Below, in pieces: positions 21,009 to 32,800 of a DNA stretch of 64,000 nucleotides. Every line of letters begins with the position of its first letter. Within the stretch, counting starts at the first letter, position 1. The notes beneath the pieces were generated by a model. It searched no databases. It had not been told where the DNA came from and saw only the letters and a list, made by a program, of their open reading frames with translations. The stretch is from contig BDDD01002891.1 in assembly GCA_001972305.1 (NCBI GenBank), forward strand, positions 1 to 64,000, written 5' to 3'. The translations under genes were made by a program, and so were the position numbers. The DNA is from Cephalotus follicularis (taxonomy: Eukaryota > Streptophyta > Magnoliopsida > Oxalidales > Cephalotaceae).

Positions 21009-23260
21009 CTTAATTGATTAGCAGAGAGCAGTCGGTTTCATCAAAGGAAGAGTCATCCAGGAGAAAATAGCTCTTGCTCATGAGTTGGTGCAGGATATCA
21101 ATATGAAATCTTTTGTAGGGAATGGGAATGTGATTATGAAGATTGATATGTCCAAGACATATGATCGTGTTGATTGGGGTTTCTTGCTTGCTATTTTGTG
21201 TAAATTGGTTTCCCTGGGCTTATGATTTGCTGTTCAGATGTATTTCTAATTGTTGGTATACCATTAGCATAAATGGTAAATGTCATGGCTTCGTTAGGTC
21301 AACCAGGGACCTTAGACATGGTGATCTCATATCTCCAGCTCTCTTTATTATTGCCCAAGATGTTCTTAGTAGAGATGTCAATCACTTTGTGGCATAGGGA
21401 GAATTCAAGCTTATAGAGTTCATAAAGTTAATTTTCTGGTTTTTCATCTTATGTTTGCTGAGGATATGTTAAATTTTGTTAATGGCAGGAAGGCTTCTAT
21501 TCAGGCTCTAAGAAATCTTTTGAAGGAGTATACGAAAGTTTTGGGTCAACAAATTAATGAGAAAAATAATATCTTTACTACTAGTACAAGTTACACTTCA
21601 ACCAGGAAAAAGCTTTTGGCCTCTTGGTCAGGTTTTCACTTTCGAAGCATGTCGTTCAAATACTTAGGGCTTCCTCTTTTCTATGGAAGGGTAAAACAAA
21701 GCTATTTTCATTTCTTGGAGGTTTCTATTAGGGGTAAATTGGAGAGCTAAAAGTCTAAATTATTCTCTTTTAGTGGCAAGATTACTCTGCGCAAAAGTTT
21801 GCTTAGTGCAATTCCAATTTATGCCTTGGCGATTCTTTCAATTCCTTTAAGAAACTTGGAGAAAATTTTTGCTCAGTTTCTTTGGTCCCGAGGTGGTGAC
21901 TGTCGTCAACATTGGGTGGCTTGGTCTACAGTTTTCTCACTGATGATGGAGGGCAGGCTTGGTTTGAGAAGCTTAGAGGAGGTTCAATTTTGTTTTCAAG
22001 CTAAGCTAGCCTGGAGCTTCTTGCAAGGGAAAACCTTTTGGGCTTCTTTTATGAGGGACAAGTATGGCGATCCTTGGATTTAGATGGTTGATCCTAGTTC
22101 AGCTCGAGCTTCAAAAATATGGAAGACACTTTCCAAGTATATTTCTTCTTTGAGGGACAATTCTCGTTGGATTAAAGGAAATGGTAATATCAGTTTCTAG
22201 AACATGAAATGGTTGTAGGAAGTGCTCAGGAATGATGATGAATCACAAATTTCAGTAAGGGAAGCTCTTCATAATGGTCAGTTTCTTCACTCTCTAAATT
22301 GAGCTCCAAGCATCTTAGATAATATCGACTCTATAAGACTTGACCGATTGAAAGAGGATAGATTAATTTGGGAGGTATCTAATATCGGAAAATTTTCTTT
22401 GAAGGAATTTTCGAAGTAAACTAGAATTCGAGGTCAATCTTTTCTCTGGAATAAATTCACTTGGCATAAAAATCTGCCTACTAAGGTAGGAGGTTTCATG
22501 TGGAAGGTATTACACAATGCTATTCTTGTTGATGGCGGTACACAGAGTGTGGGTGTTCATCTAGCTTCTAAATGCCATTGCTGGTCAGATGCGCACTCTG
22601 AATCTCTTGCTCACCTGCTGGTTCACGGTGATTGTGCTCGGAAAGTGTGCTCCTATTTTAATCAATTTTTTGATACTTCTCTTGTGCACTCTATTAACCA
22701 TGTGTTTTCATGTTGGTTTTCTTCTTCCTTGCATGGACAGCTTGGTTTATATGCTGTTTTGTTTGCTGGGATCTTCAAAGGAGTAGGTGTAAGCCTCTTT
22801 TTGAAGGAAATGACATGCATTGGGAAGATATTATACACCGGGTCCGAGGAAGTTTACAGGATCATCTAATGTTGTTTAACCCTAAAGCTCCTCCTTCGTA
22901 TTCCAGTTGCATTGCTTTGCAAGCTTTACACATTCAGGTCAAAGAACCTTCGACTAGAAGAGGTTCTTGGATAAAGTGGCATGTTCTAGATCATGGCCAC
23001 TTGAAGTTGAATTCGGATGGTTCTGCCAAGGATGGAATGATGATTGGTGGGGGAATTGCCCAAAATTATCGAGGCAAGTTGATTTTTGCTTATTCTTTTT
23101 CTATGGTACAAGCTCTAATATGATAGCTGAAACATTAGCGTTAAAGGATGGATTGGTGTTGGGTAATTAGCTTGGTTAGTCTATTAGTATGGTGACTCGA
23201 AGGTTTTAGTTGATGGAATAAATAATGATACAGATTATGTGTGGGATCTTATCTATCATA
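21009..23260 (+). pseudogene. Plant LINE, part 2: reverse transcriptase, zf-RVT, RNase H
   Basis: It continues the LINE after the Tat insertion. Reverse transcriptase motifs are GFIKGR..EKIALAHELV, KIDMSK.YDRVDW and, at 21440-21470, HLMFAEDMLNF, where the usual FADD/YADD catalytic motif reads FAED. A thumb region follows (IPIYALAILSIP, GGLGL-like). The zinc-binding RT-associated domain (PF13966) is at about 22440-22700 with WHKNLPTKVGGFMWKVL, C.CW and HLL..C. A plant RNase H with KLNSDGSAKDG starts at about 22990. Many stops and frameshifts are present. It is cut at 23260 by the copia B insertion and resumes at 34328. Confidence 0.88.
23256..23260. repeat. Target-site duplication TCATA (left copy)
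   Basis: TCATA before the LTR start at 23261 is repeated at 34323-34327 after the right LTR. It fixes the ends of copia B and the join of the LINE RNase H. Confidence 0.92.
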
Positions 23261-23327
23261 TGTTAAGGTATTTATCTGTATAGAGAAGTAAGTGTGTATG
23301 GCTTAAAGCATTACACCCTCGTCAACA

Positions 23328-23345
23328 ATCTCCCCCTTTTTGATG
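23328..23345 (-). other. Polypurine tract of SIRE-type element C
   Basis: The minus strand reads CATCAAAAAGGGGGAGAT directly before the LTR start TGTTGA. This PPT phrase is characteristic of SIRE/Maximus copia elements in many plants. Confidence 0.85.
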
Positions 23346-24017
23346 ATGACAAAAATTTGCTCAAAAGGATGAGTAATATTATTTGAAATTGAAGGAATTA
23401 TAAATGAATGTCAAAATGAGCATTTGTAAATAAGTTGCAATAGCATAACAATGCAGAAACAAGGAGTTGAGCCTGCATAAGTGACATATATCTCTATTTA
23501 CAATGCAATTCTCCCATAATGCATATCTTATCAATTTTCTCCGTAATTATGAAACTTTAACATAAATTCCTTTCCTTTGAGCCATTTAACATATAAACCA
23601 TTCTCCCCCTTTTTTGTAAATCATCAAAAAGATCCTACAAGGGCAGAAAAACATTAGCTCCCCCTAAATTACAGCAGGGGTTCAAAAAATTAGAAAGGCT
23701 CAAAAAAAATATTGGAAATGACTAAAATTGAAAAACAATTAAGAGGACATAATCATTCATTGCAAGTTAATCAGTAAATCATTCATATAATTGTAAACAT
23801 CATTCATAAAACATAATCATAAACAACAATTTGCATAAACATCTCATTACTCATTAAAATCAAACTTAGTTCATTACACAAAAAACATGAACTCAAGGTT
23901 CAACATCCAAAAAACAGCAAAAACAAACGACAAGGAGCATCAAGGACCAGCAGGAGCAGCAGGAGAAGTGTGAGAAGAGTCATCGAATTCGGATTTGTCG
24001 CCCGAAGTTTCTTCACA

Positions 24018-25283
24018 TTAGTCAATTGTCTTCGATTCAGCGAGCTTTCGTTCCAATCGTTTGAGATGCCTCTTTGTGACTTTTAAGTCATAAAAGATGG
24101 TGTCATCAATGTGTTGGAAGTCGGTATGGAGTGTCCGATGATCTGCTCTCAAACGACCGAGATGTCCCTTGATATCCATAATTTCTTCTTTGAAGGAGGC
24201 CTTCATATCAGCAAAATCAGCTTGTAGGGATATCATCATCTCCATAATCCTGTCCAGGGTAGCAGAGGATGAGGAGGGAGCTGCCTGTGCAGGGGCAGGG
24301 GCTGCTGGTGCATCATGTTCCCAAGGGGGATTGTCTTCTTGCTCCTCCCTTGCAAGCCTAAGAGCTTGATCCGCTCTAGGGTGATAAGTCCATACACCTT
24401 GCTCCTTCTTCCAGCCCATTCGGTTCAGTGTGCTCTTATTGTACGTGTCCTCCTTCTTCAATTTTGTAGGAACCTCTCCATCAAGAGGAATGTGATAGTG
24501 GAGGAAGACAAGAGATAGAAGTGATCCATAAGGAAGGACCGATTTCTTTTGAGAAAAAGCACGAACCATTGTTTTAAGAATCAGAAGAGGAAAACAAAAT
24601 TCGATCTTTGAAATAATACACCACATGATAAACACTTGCATTCTAGACAATTTCGCGTACCCTCCACCGGTGGGTAAAATTTGGTGCACAATGAGGTGGT
24701 GGAGGAGGCGATGATCAACTGACAATCGGTTGGTTGTGAGAGCCATGTTAGGGTGAACGTTTGGATCATTTGGATAAAGAATCGAAAGAATTTGGTTAGG
24801 GTGAAAACCCTCAACCTCCGGCCATTTTTTGTGTTCAAACACATACATGCCAGTGTGTGGAATATGAAGAATCGAAGCTAAAATTCTAGCATCGAGATAC
24901 ATACGCTGACCTTTAACGACAGAAGTAAAAACAAATTCTTGATTTTGATCGGAAACCATTTTAAGATTTGAGTAAAAATCTTTAACCAATTTTATATAAA
25001 AAGGGTTAGAGATTTGGACTAAAGGGAGTAAATGTAGGTTATCTAACCATGACACAAACGAAAACTTGGAGGAACAGAAATCATAGTCTATATTTCTGCC
25101 TCCCATAACCCTTTTCTCAACAAAACTTAGGGTTCGGATTGGGACAGGGTGTTCTGAAGAGGAATCAGAGTGGGAAGATGTAGAAGATGATTCCCTAACC
25201 TCTAATCTCTGCTTCTTAGCAGATTTCTTTGGTTGAGAGGGTGAGACAGCCTTCTTTTTGGTGGCTCGTTTTGTCTTTGGCAT
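24018..25283 (-). CDS. PF20167-type putative plant transposon protein, extra ORF of SIRE element C
   Basis: An uninterrupted frame of 421 residues from the MPKTK start, which is shared with copy D; an upstream in-frame ATG at 25295 would add only four residues. The Lys/Arg-rich N-terminus (KRATKKK, KKSAKKQR) looks like a nuclear-localisation signal and is followed by a Ser-rich stretch. The globular domain has FYSNL, HRLLHHLIVHQILPTGGG and MGWKKEQG, in the same order as copy D. A Pro/Ala/Ser linker is followed by a C-terminal coiled coil of about 80 residues. It occupies the position between pol and the PPT where SIRE-type elements carry an extra ORF, often called env-like. I see no signal peptide or membrane segment, so an envelope role is unlikely for this protein. 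Its function is unknown. Confidence 0.85.
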   Translation of the reverse strand: MPKTKRATKKKAVSPSQPKKSAKKQRLEVRESSSTSSHSDSSSEHPVPIRTLSFVEKRVMGGRNIDYDFCSSKFSFVSWLDNLHLLPLVQISNPFYIKLVKDFYSNLKMVSDQNQEFVFTSVVKGQRMYLDARILASILHIPHTGMYVFEHKKWPEVEGFHPNQILSILYPNDPNVHPNMALTTNRLSVDHRLLHHLIVHQILPTGGGYAKLSRMQVFIMWCIISKIEFCFPLLILKTMVRAFSQKKSVLPYGSLLSLVFLHYHIPLDGEVPTKLKKEDTYNKSTLNRMGWKKEQGVWTYHPRADQALRLAREEQEDNPPWEHDAPAAPAPAQAAPSSSSATLDRIMEMMISLQADFADMKASFKEEIMDIKGHLGRLRADHRTLHTDFQHIDDTIFYDLKVTKRHLKRLERKLAESKTID

Positions 25284-25497
25284 TATTACAAACACTTTGT
25301 GTGCACAATGGGAAAGATCAAAGAGTGAAACGATTTAGTGGATTTGGACAGACGAAAAAGATGTTTTGTAGAAGAGAATAGATGAGAGAAGATTTTCGAA
25401 CAGCTTAGAAATGATTTTGAAGAAAAACAGAAAGATTGAATTTTTTTTTGAAAAACCAGGAGAGAGAGGGAAAGAGAGAAATGAGAGAAAGATCGAC

Positions 25498-25770
25498 TTT
25501 TTATGTAGAAGTCGAGTGTCTGATGAAAAGACGTCGACGTGATTCCAAAAGGAGTCGACGTGATTTTAAAATTTGGCTATAAAAACGGTGCGTTTTAAAA
25601 GAGATCGATGCATATTACAAATAGCTCAACGTGTTTTAGAAAAACATAAAGGGATCGACGTGTTTCAAAAAGACGTCGACGTCATTTTCATAAGGTATAC
25701 GTTTTCCAGAAAAGGAGTTGACTCTATTTTGCAAAGCACAAATAATTCCAGAAAAGGAGTCGACGTTTTT
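25498..25770. repeat. GTCGACGTG motif array A4
   Basis: Eight or more copies (about 25530 GACGTCGACGTG, 25553 GAGTCGACGTG, 25651 GGATCGACGTG, 25672 GACGTCGACGTC, 25757 GAGTCGACG, plus weaker ATCGATGC/CTCAACGTG) occur in 270 bp between the pol stop and the PF20167 ORF. A weak TATA-like ACATAAAAAG on the minus strand (about 25495-25505) sits between the array and the ORF. Confidence 0.75.
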
Positions 25771-25874
25771 CAATGTTCAACAGAAAAAATAAGCCAAAAA
25801 CAGATCAAATAACAAAAACAATCATCACATCCCATATTCATACAGTCAATCATGTCATTCAAACATAATATATA

Positions 25875-27362
25875 TCATTCAAGTTCACATAAACCTAATT
25901 CTCTTCTAAACTTAGAAAATGAATTCTCATCTAAAGGCTTGGTGAAGATATCCGCCACTTGTTTTTCGGTGGGAATATACTCTAACTTAATGTCACCAGA
26001 TTCTACATGTTCTCTTAGGAAATGATACCTAATGTCAATGTGTTTTGTCCTAGAGTGATGTACGGGGTTCTTAGCTAGGCAAATACTACTAGTATTATCA
26101 CACATAATGGATACATCCTTAACATGAACACCATAATCAACTAATTGTTGCTTTTGCCAAAGAATTTGAGCACAACAACTACCAACAGCTATATATTCAG
26201 CTTCAGTGGTGGATAAAGCAACAGAATTTTGTTTCTTGCTAAACCAAGATACTAGCATGCTTCCTAAGAATTGGCATGAACCACTAGTACTCTTGCGGTC
26301 TACTTTATATCCACCAAAATCGGCATCCGAGTAAGAATGTAAATCAAAACTAGAGTCTCTGGAATACCATAAGCCTAAGGTAGGAGTGTATGCAAGATAT
26401 TTAAAAATCCTTTTCACAGCAAAAAAATGAGATTCTTTTGGATTTGATTGAAAACGGGCACACAAGCACACACTAAACAAGATATGGGGTCTACTTGCGG
26501 TCAAGTATAACAAAGAACCTATCATACTTCTATAAAGCTTTTGATCAATACATTTACCTTGTTCATCTTTGTCAAGCTTTGTAGAAGTACTCATTGGTGT
26601 CTTGCTTGTTTTAGCATTCTCCATTCCAAACTTCTTGAGAATATCCCTTGTATATTTCGTTTGGTTGATGAAGATCCCATGTTTGTTTTGTGTCACTTGT
26701 AGTCCAAGAAAATAATTGAGCTCTCCCATAAGACTCATCTCAAATTCATTTTTCATTGTATTTGAAAAATCCTTGCATAAAACATCATTAGTAGATCCAA
26801 AAATAATATCATCAACATAAATTTGAACAATTAATAAATCATTACCTTTGGATTTTGTAAAAAGAGTAATATCAACACTACCACGTTTAAAATCATTTTC
26901 AATCAAAAATTTTGTTAAACGCTCATACCAAGCACGAGGGGCTTGTTTGAGTCCATATAAAGCTTTGTTCAATTTAAAAACGTGATTTGGAAAGTGAGGG
27001 TCCTCAAAACCTTGAGGTTGTTCAACATAAACCTCTTCCTTGATAAAACCATTTAAAAATGTGCTTTTCACATCCATTTGATATAATTTGAAATTGTTAA
27101 AACATGCAAATGCAAGCAACAAACGAATTGATTCAAGTCTAGCAACCGGTGCATATGTTTCATCATAATCTATTCCTTCTTATTGTGAATAGCCTTGAGC
27201 TACTAGTCTAGCCTTATTTCTAATAATGGTTCCTTGGTCATCCATCTTATTTCTAAAAACCCATTTGGTTCCTATAACCGAATGGTCCTTTGGTCTAGGT
27301 ACCAAAAACCAAACTTTGTTTCTATCAAATTGGTTTAGCAAGGGAGCTCCTTGAGTTTCCAC
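25875..27362 (-). pseudogene. SIRE-type copia pol: reverse transcriptase and RNase H
   Basis: One frame with a single in-frame TAA at about 27180. It begins at the very N-terminus of the copia RT domain (DRNKVW.LVPRP, VIGTKWVFRNK). Catalytic YVDDIIFGS is at residue 102 of the uninterrupted part, with the LNKALYGLKQAPRAWYERL signature before it. RNase H motifs follow: YSDADFGG, KSTSGSCQFLG, TTEAEYIA, MCDNTSSI and H.R..HFLREHV. The first in-frame residues beyond 27362 do not look like pol, so a deletion has fused this part to the 5' LTR region. It would act in cytoplasmic particles, but integrase and protease are missing. Confidence 0.9.
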
Positions 27363-27717
27363 TAACTCGATTTGATTAAGGCAGCAAATCGTTACACCTC
27401 ACAACTTTGTGATTGACCTCAATCACAAGACTTTGACCTCAAAGCCTTAGAGGATTCTCCTCTTTTTACAAGTAATTGAAATGTGTTTACAATAACCTCT
27501 TAGATAGGTTGATGTGAATGAATATAGCTCACAAATAGAAACACTCAGATACACTCAAAGAAAGAAGCTTTAGAAGCTTTGTAAACAATATAGGGCACTT
27601 TGAGCTTTTGGCACACTAGAGGGCTTGAATTTTGATTTCTCTTGAAGTTGTGTGATTGATGTAGATGATATTGAATTATTGTAGTTCTTCTACTTTGTTC
27701 TGAGGTTTCTTGCTTCC

Positions 27718-27724
27718 TTTTATA
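27718..27724 (-). promoter_or_regulatory. TATA box in SIRE element C LTR
   Basis: The minus strand reads GGCTATAAAAGG. It is positioned after the motif array in the direction of transcription, as expected for the U3/R boundary. Confidence 0.6.
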
Positions 27725-27810
27725 GCCTGAAAAGATTTGTAGCCGTTGCTTAAATTTTGGAAGCTTTTGATTAAAGAATGTGAGTTGCATTTGTTGAATC
27801 TCTGCTGGCA

Positions 27811-28450
27811 CAAAGACGTTGACTTCTTTCTGAAAGGCGTCGATGTCTTTTAGTTGGTGGAAGTTATTGGTGGTTAAACTAGCCATTCCAACTTTCCAGG
27901 GTGTTGTCCACTTGAAAAGGCGTCGACTTCTTTTTGAAAGGAGTCGATGTCTTTTACTTGGTAGCCGTTGGAAGTGGTTGAACTAGCCGTTCCATCTTTC
28001 CAGGGTGTTGTCCACTTGAAAAGACGTCGACTTCTTTTTGAAAGGCGTCGATGTCTTTTCTGGCAAACTCCAGTTCTTCAGGTCTTGAATGTAGGATCGA
28101 TGTCTTTACTTGGTGTCGATGCTTTTTCTGGGAATGATGAAAATGTCGTCGATCTCTATATAAAGGCGTCGATGTCTTTTACTTGGACGTTGATGTCTTT
28201 CGGTTGATGATCGATGTCTTTGGGTGCATTTTCAGACAGTAGCTTCTGGTCCCAAAAATGACTAACTGCGTCGATGTCTTCACTGAAGTAGTCGATGTCT
28301 TCTTGAATGTGGTCGACGTCTTTCTGAAGGAGTCGACTTCTTTTGGTACGGACGTCGATGCTATAACTGGGAGGTAGATGTTTTCTTTGTAGTTAATTCT
28401 GTTACAAAAGGCGTCGATGCTTTTGTAAAGGAGTCGACTTCTTTTTCTGC
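27811..28450. repeat. GTCGAC/GTCGATG paired motif array A5 (in LTR U3)
   Basis: More than 20 copies of GGCGTCGATGTCTTT, GACGTCGACTTCTTT and variants fill about 630 bp. Many are paired as AAAAGACGTCGAC..(about 15 nt)..GTCGATGTCTTTT, an inverted repeat with one mismatch, separated from the next pair by unrelated sequence. This is the densest array of the window. Confidence 0.9.
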
Positions 28451-28730
28451 AGATGGCATATTGCTTTGATATTCAACTTGTAATTCCTTGCACATCAAGT
28501 AACTTAGTTAGATGCAAATATGTTATCATCAAAACAAGGATTGAGACTTAAACGTCAACACTTCGTATCAAGTTTGGAATACTCTACAGTGTTGCCTTCA
28601 GCTAGCACACTTATATTTATACTAGGCTCTTACCTTATTATGGGCTCTAGTTCAGATAGGCCCAAGTCTTAGGCCTTCACTTATTGGGCTTATATTAAAA
28701 CATATTAGTTAGATACCCAAGTATCCAACA

Positions 28731-29853
28731 ATTTTCTCTTATGTTTTACATATAGCACAATACAATACAGTGGACAGTGTGATGTCCAAACAAAATATGG
28801 ATCACCCACATTCAAAATTCTCAAATAATTCAATCCAAGATAGAATTTATCTAAGATGCATTTTATTATAAAGTGGACTACTCAAATATCTTAGATCTGT
28901 TCTAAGCGCAATCCAACTGTCTCAAATAAAGAGATTTAGAAACAGGCTAAAACCAAAATATGCATAAAGTCTCAAGTATATGTGAACCAAACTGAAGTAT
29001 CCAAAAACTATAAAGGTAACTCGAAATGGACCATATGTCTCACAAATACATGAGCTAAGCAACATAGTCTCATAAATAAAATGAACTAAAATAATAAACT
29101 AGACAGCAGGTGGAATGTCTCTACAGCAGCAAAGAGATGACAATACTCCCACAATCTCCACAACTCAAGATGATATCACTCATCAAGTAGATTATCCTAG
29201 TCATGATCCCAATCAATATTTGCTCCTCCATTTTTGCCATAATCTATAAATCACCAAATATGAATTTAATGTAAAATGAATTCAATCGTCTGTGTAATTT
29301 ACCAGAATAATGTCTAGTTCTACCAAGAAGAACTTAGCATCATATCAACAGGCTGGAAATATATATCAATGTCATTAAAGCATTAATATCAAACTCATAA
29401 GCATCAGTATCAAGTATCAATTAAGAACAAGATCAAAACAGTTTATTTTACAAAGAACCGATTACTGTCAAGTTTCAATTAATAATAAGACCAAAAAATA
29501 GGTTTCTTTCACAAATAATCATTTCCATGCTTCAATTTGGAATGTCATAGTCATCTTATCATTCTTGGCTAAATCGTCTTACATCAAGTTTGGAATGGGA
29601 AAATTTAATCAAAGAGGACTATCCAGATTTAGTTAAGCTATATCATCAAGTTTGGAATGAGACAACCTTCCTAAATAGGACATCTTAAGTAAGATATGCT
29701 ATCTTCATCAAGTTTGGAATGAGACAACCTATTCACTCAGATTTTCGACAACTGTAAGCATCGATGAAACATATAAACAAGTGCCTATCTTATTTGGCCA
29801 ACAAAGGAAGATTCGATATTTCAAAACAATTAAGAAAGTAGGTTAAGACACGT
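28731..29853 (-). other. Copia B 3' untranslated region
   Basis: Non-coding AT-rich sequence between the polyprotein stop and the 3' LTR. It contains three spaced copies of CATCAAGTTTGGAATG (about 29585, 29645 and 29705, offset about 60 bp), followed by GACAACC in two of them. The same phrase ATCAAGTTTGGAAT occurs in both LTRs of this element. Confidence 0.6.
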
Positions 29854-32800
29854 CTACATAGTCTTTAACCCCATTTCCCTCACTATTTTAAATATTCGAT
29901 CTTTATGCAAACCCTTTGTGAAAGCATTGGCCATATTATCCTTCGATCTCACATCGACCAAAGTGATAATCCCACGTTCTATAAGATAATTCAACAATGC
30001 ATGTCTCAGTCTCACATGTCTCCTCTTACAATTAAAGAGTGAGTTTTTAATGACTTGGACTGCAGCTCGATTATCACAGAACAGGCTTAAAGAGTTAATA
30101 TTTAACCGAGTCAATGCAATGTCCATAGTTAGATTCTTTATCCATTCTACTTTTTCTACTGCAGAAGCTAGAGCATAAAGTTCTGACTCCATAGACGATA
30201 ATGCAATACAAGTCTGTCTCATGGACTTCCATGTAACAACAGCTCCACCCAAAGTGAACACATATCCACTGGTAGACTTACTGTCGCTAATATCTGAACA
30301 CCAAGAGGCATCAGAATATCCTTCCACAGTAGGAGGATAACCAGAGTAGCAAAGAGCATAATCTTTAGTACCTTTAAGGTATCTCATCAGCCTCGTAAGG
30401 GCATCCCAATGCTCATTGCTAGGATTACTAGTGAAACGACTCAGCATACCAACTGTAAAGGTTATGTCTGGTCTAGTGCAACTCATAGAGTACATGAGAC
30501 TACCAATCATTCTACAATATTCTAACTTATTCACACTGGCACCGTCATTAGGGCTCAATTTCTTATTATAGTCACATGGTGTTTCAATAGGTTTGCACTC
30601 ATTGTATTCCCAAGTAGAAAGTAGTTGCTCAATGTAATGAGTCTGGCTAAGGGAGATGACTTGATTTTCAAAACTTACTTTCATACCAAGAATGGTGTTA
30701 ACCACACCAAGATCTGTCATGTCAAATTCCTTCACCAAAGTGGTTTTCATGTCCCTCACTAAAGAGAGATCGGAACCAAGAATCAACATGTCGTCGACAT
30801 ACAAGCAGATAGTCGCAACCTTATTTGACACAGAACGATAGTAAAGGCATTTATCTGAGTAACCAGTCTGAAAACCATGGCTCTTTACTACTTTGTCAAA
30901 TTTTTGATGCCACAATTTAGGTGCTTGTTTAAGACCATCCAGTGATTTGCTTAGTTTACAGATCTTATTTTCTAAACCTTCAATGACAGGTTGGTTCATG
31001 TAGATTTCCTCAGTCAACTCTCCATTAAGGAAAGCTATTTTTACATCCATTTGATGAACCACTTAGTGCTCAATAGATGCCAAAGCAAGAAGAATACGTA
31101 TAGTGGATAGATGACACACATGTGAATAGACATCAAAAAAGTCAATCCCACTCTGTTGTGTATAGCCTTTAGCTACTAAACGTGCTTTATACCGAGATAT
31201 TGATCCATCACTGTTGAGTTTCTTCTTCAAAACCCACTTGCAGCCCACAGTTTTAGCCCCTTTTGGCAAATCAACTAGCTGTCAGGTGTGATTTTGTAAT
31301 AGAGAGCTCATTTCATCATGAATGGATTCTGCCCACAACAAAGAGTCCCTAGATCTCATAGCTTCCTTGTAGGAAGATGGATCATCCTCCAGATGGTAAG
31401 TGACGAAGTCCTCACCAAAACTCTTGGGTACTCTATCTCTTATAGATACTCTCACGGGTACTGATGCACGAATCAATGTGGAACTAGTTTCAGAAGGACC
31501 AATTTCAGATTCGCTAACCTCTGCTGTATAGACAGGTACATTCAAACCATGGTCTCTTAGGAACTTATCCTCAAAGAAAATAGCATCTCAAGATTCTATA
31601 ATCGTATTGGTAGATAGATCCAAAACCCTGTTTGCAGCACTATATTCTGCGCAACCTAGGTACACACAAGTGTTGGTTCGAGTTCCCACCTTAGGTCTCT
31701 TAGGGTCTTGTATTCGTATATAAGCAATACAACCCCAAGTCTTGAGAGTGTCATATCTACAAGAGTTTTTATGCCATAATTCATAAGGAATGGAGTTTAA
31801 CTTAGAGTGTGGCAATCTATTCAGGGTGTGATTAGCAGTTAGAACTGCTTACCCCCAGTATGAAGTAGGCATGTCAGCTATCAATAACATAGATTTTAAC
31901 ATTTCTGTTAACGTCCTGTTCTTACGTTCAGCTATGCCATTTGATTGTGGTGAGTAAGGAGCAGTAGTTTCAAGTATTATGCCCTGAGAGGCACGCAATT
32001 CCTTGAACTCTGTCATTGTGTATTCTCCTCCTCTATCACTCCTAAACCGTTTAATTTTTAAGTTTAATTGATTTTCAACACGATTTTTGAAAATTTGAAA
32101 CTTCTCAAAACTTTCGTCCTTTGATTTCAACAGATAAACATGACAATATCTTGAAAAATCATCTATGAAAGTAATGAGATACTTTCGAACTCCACAAGTT
32201 TTGAAACTTTTGAAATCACATAAGTCAGAATGTATCAATTCAAGAAGTCGTGTACTCCTAGCAACCGACTGAAAAGGTTTTCTAGTGATCTTAGTTTGAG
32301 CACATACTTCACATCTGTTAAATCGAATGGAAGTATTTAATGGTATATTATAAGTTTTAGCCAACTGAAACATTTTTCTGTAATTCACATGTCCAAGTCT
32401 ATTATGTAATAACTTAAGATCAATTAATGTTGAATTCATATGGCATATAGTATCATTAGATAAACTCAACCTATACATACCATCAATCAGAAATGCACAA
32501 CCAAAATAAGCAGAATTAACAGATAAAATTACTCTACTGTTCATAAAAGAATTGCACATGCCAGCTTTGTCTAAAAGACTAATAGAAATTAAATTCTTAT
32601 TTAGCAAAGGCACAAATTTAACATCATTTAAATTAATAATGTTACTTGAAGAAAAGACCAGGTTTGCAGTACCGGTGTGAGTCACGAGTGCCTCGGCCCT
32701 ACTAGCCACTGTAGCAATCTCTTTCGTAGCAATGACCTCTGTTAGTATACTCTTATTATTGGTTGCATGACATGTAGCTCTAATGTATAACCACCACTCT

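Larger units (their letters stand above)
23318..28560 (-). mobile_element. SIRE-type copia element C, deleted, nested in copia B LTR
   Basis: In transcription order (minus strand): 5' LTR (about 27372-28560), then directly the RT/RNase H part of pol (25875-27362), motif array A4, the PF20167 ORF (24018-25283) and a SIRE-like polypurine tract (23328-23345). Gag, protease, integrase and the primer-binding site are gone, and only TCAACA of the 3' LTR remains. A target duplication CTTCG (28561-28565) has an eroded left partner CTCG (23318-23321). Confidence 0.82.
27372..28560 (-). repeat. SIRE element C 5' LTR
   Basis: On the minus strand it starts TGTTGACGTTTAAGTC at 28560. A TATA box (CTATAAAAGG, core 27718-27724) marks the end of U3. 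About 90-730 bp upstream of it lies motif array A5. The inner end is uncertain because a deletion joins the LTR to pol at about 27362-27372. No primer-binding site remains. Confidence 0.7.

Noticed and set aside
24018-25295. Envelope protein in the SIRE extra-ORF position
   Set aside because: No signal peptide, transmembrane segment or coat-like features; clear similarity to the PF20167 copy at 4121-5302 instead.
27811-28450. CRISPR-like array of regularly spaced repeats
   Set aside because: Repeats are degenerate, only 10-15 bp, unevenly spaced and inside a plant LTR; no cas genes and a eukaryotic context.
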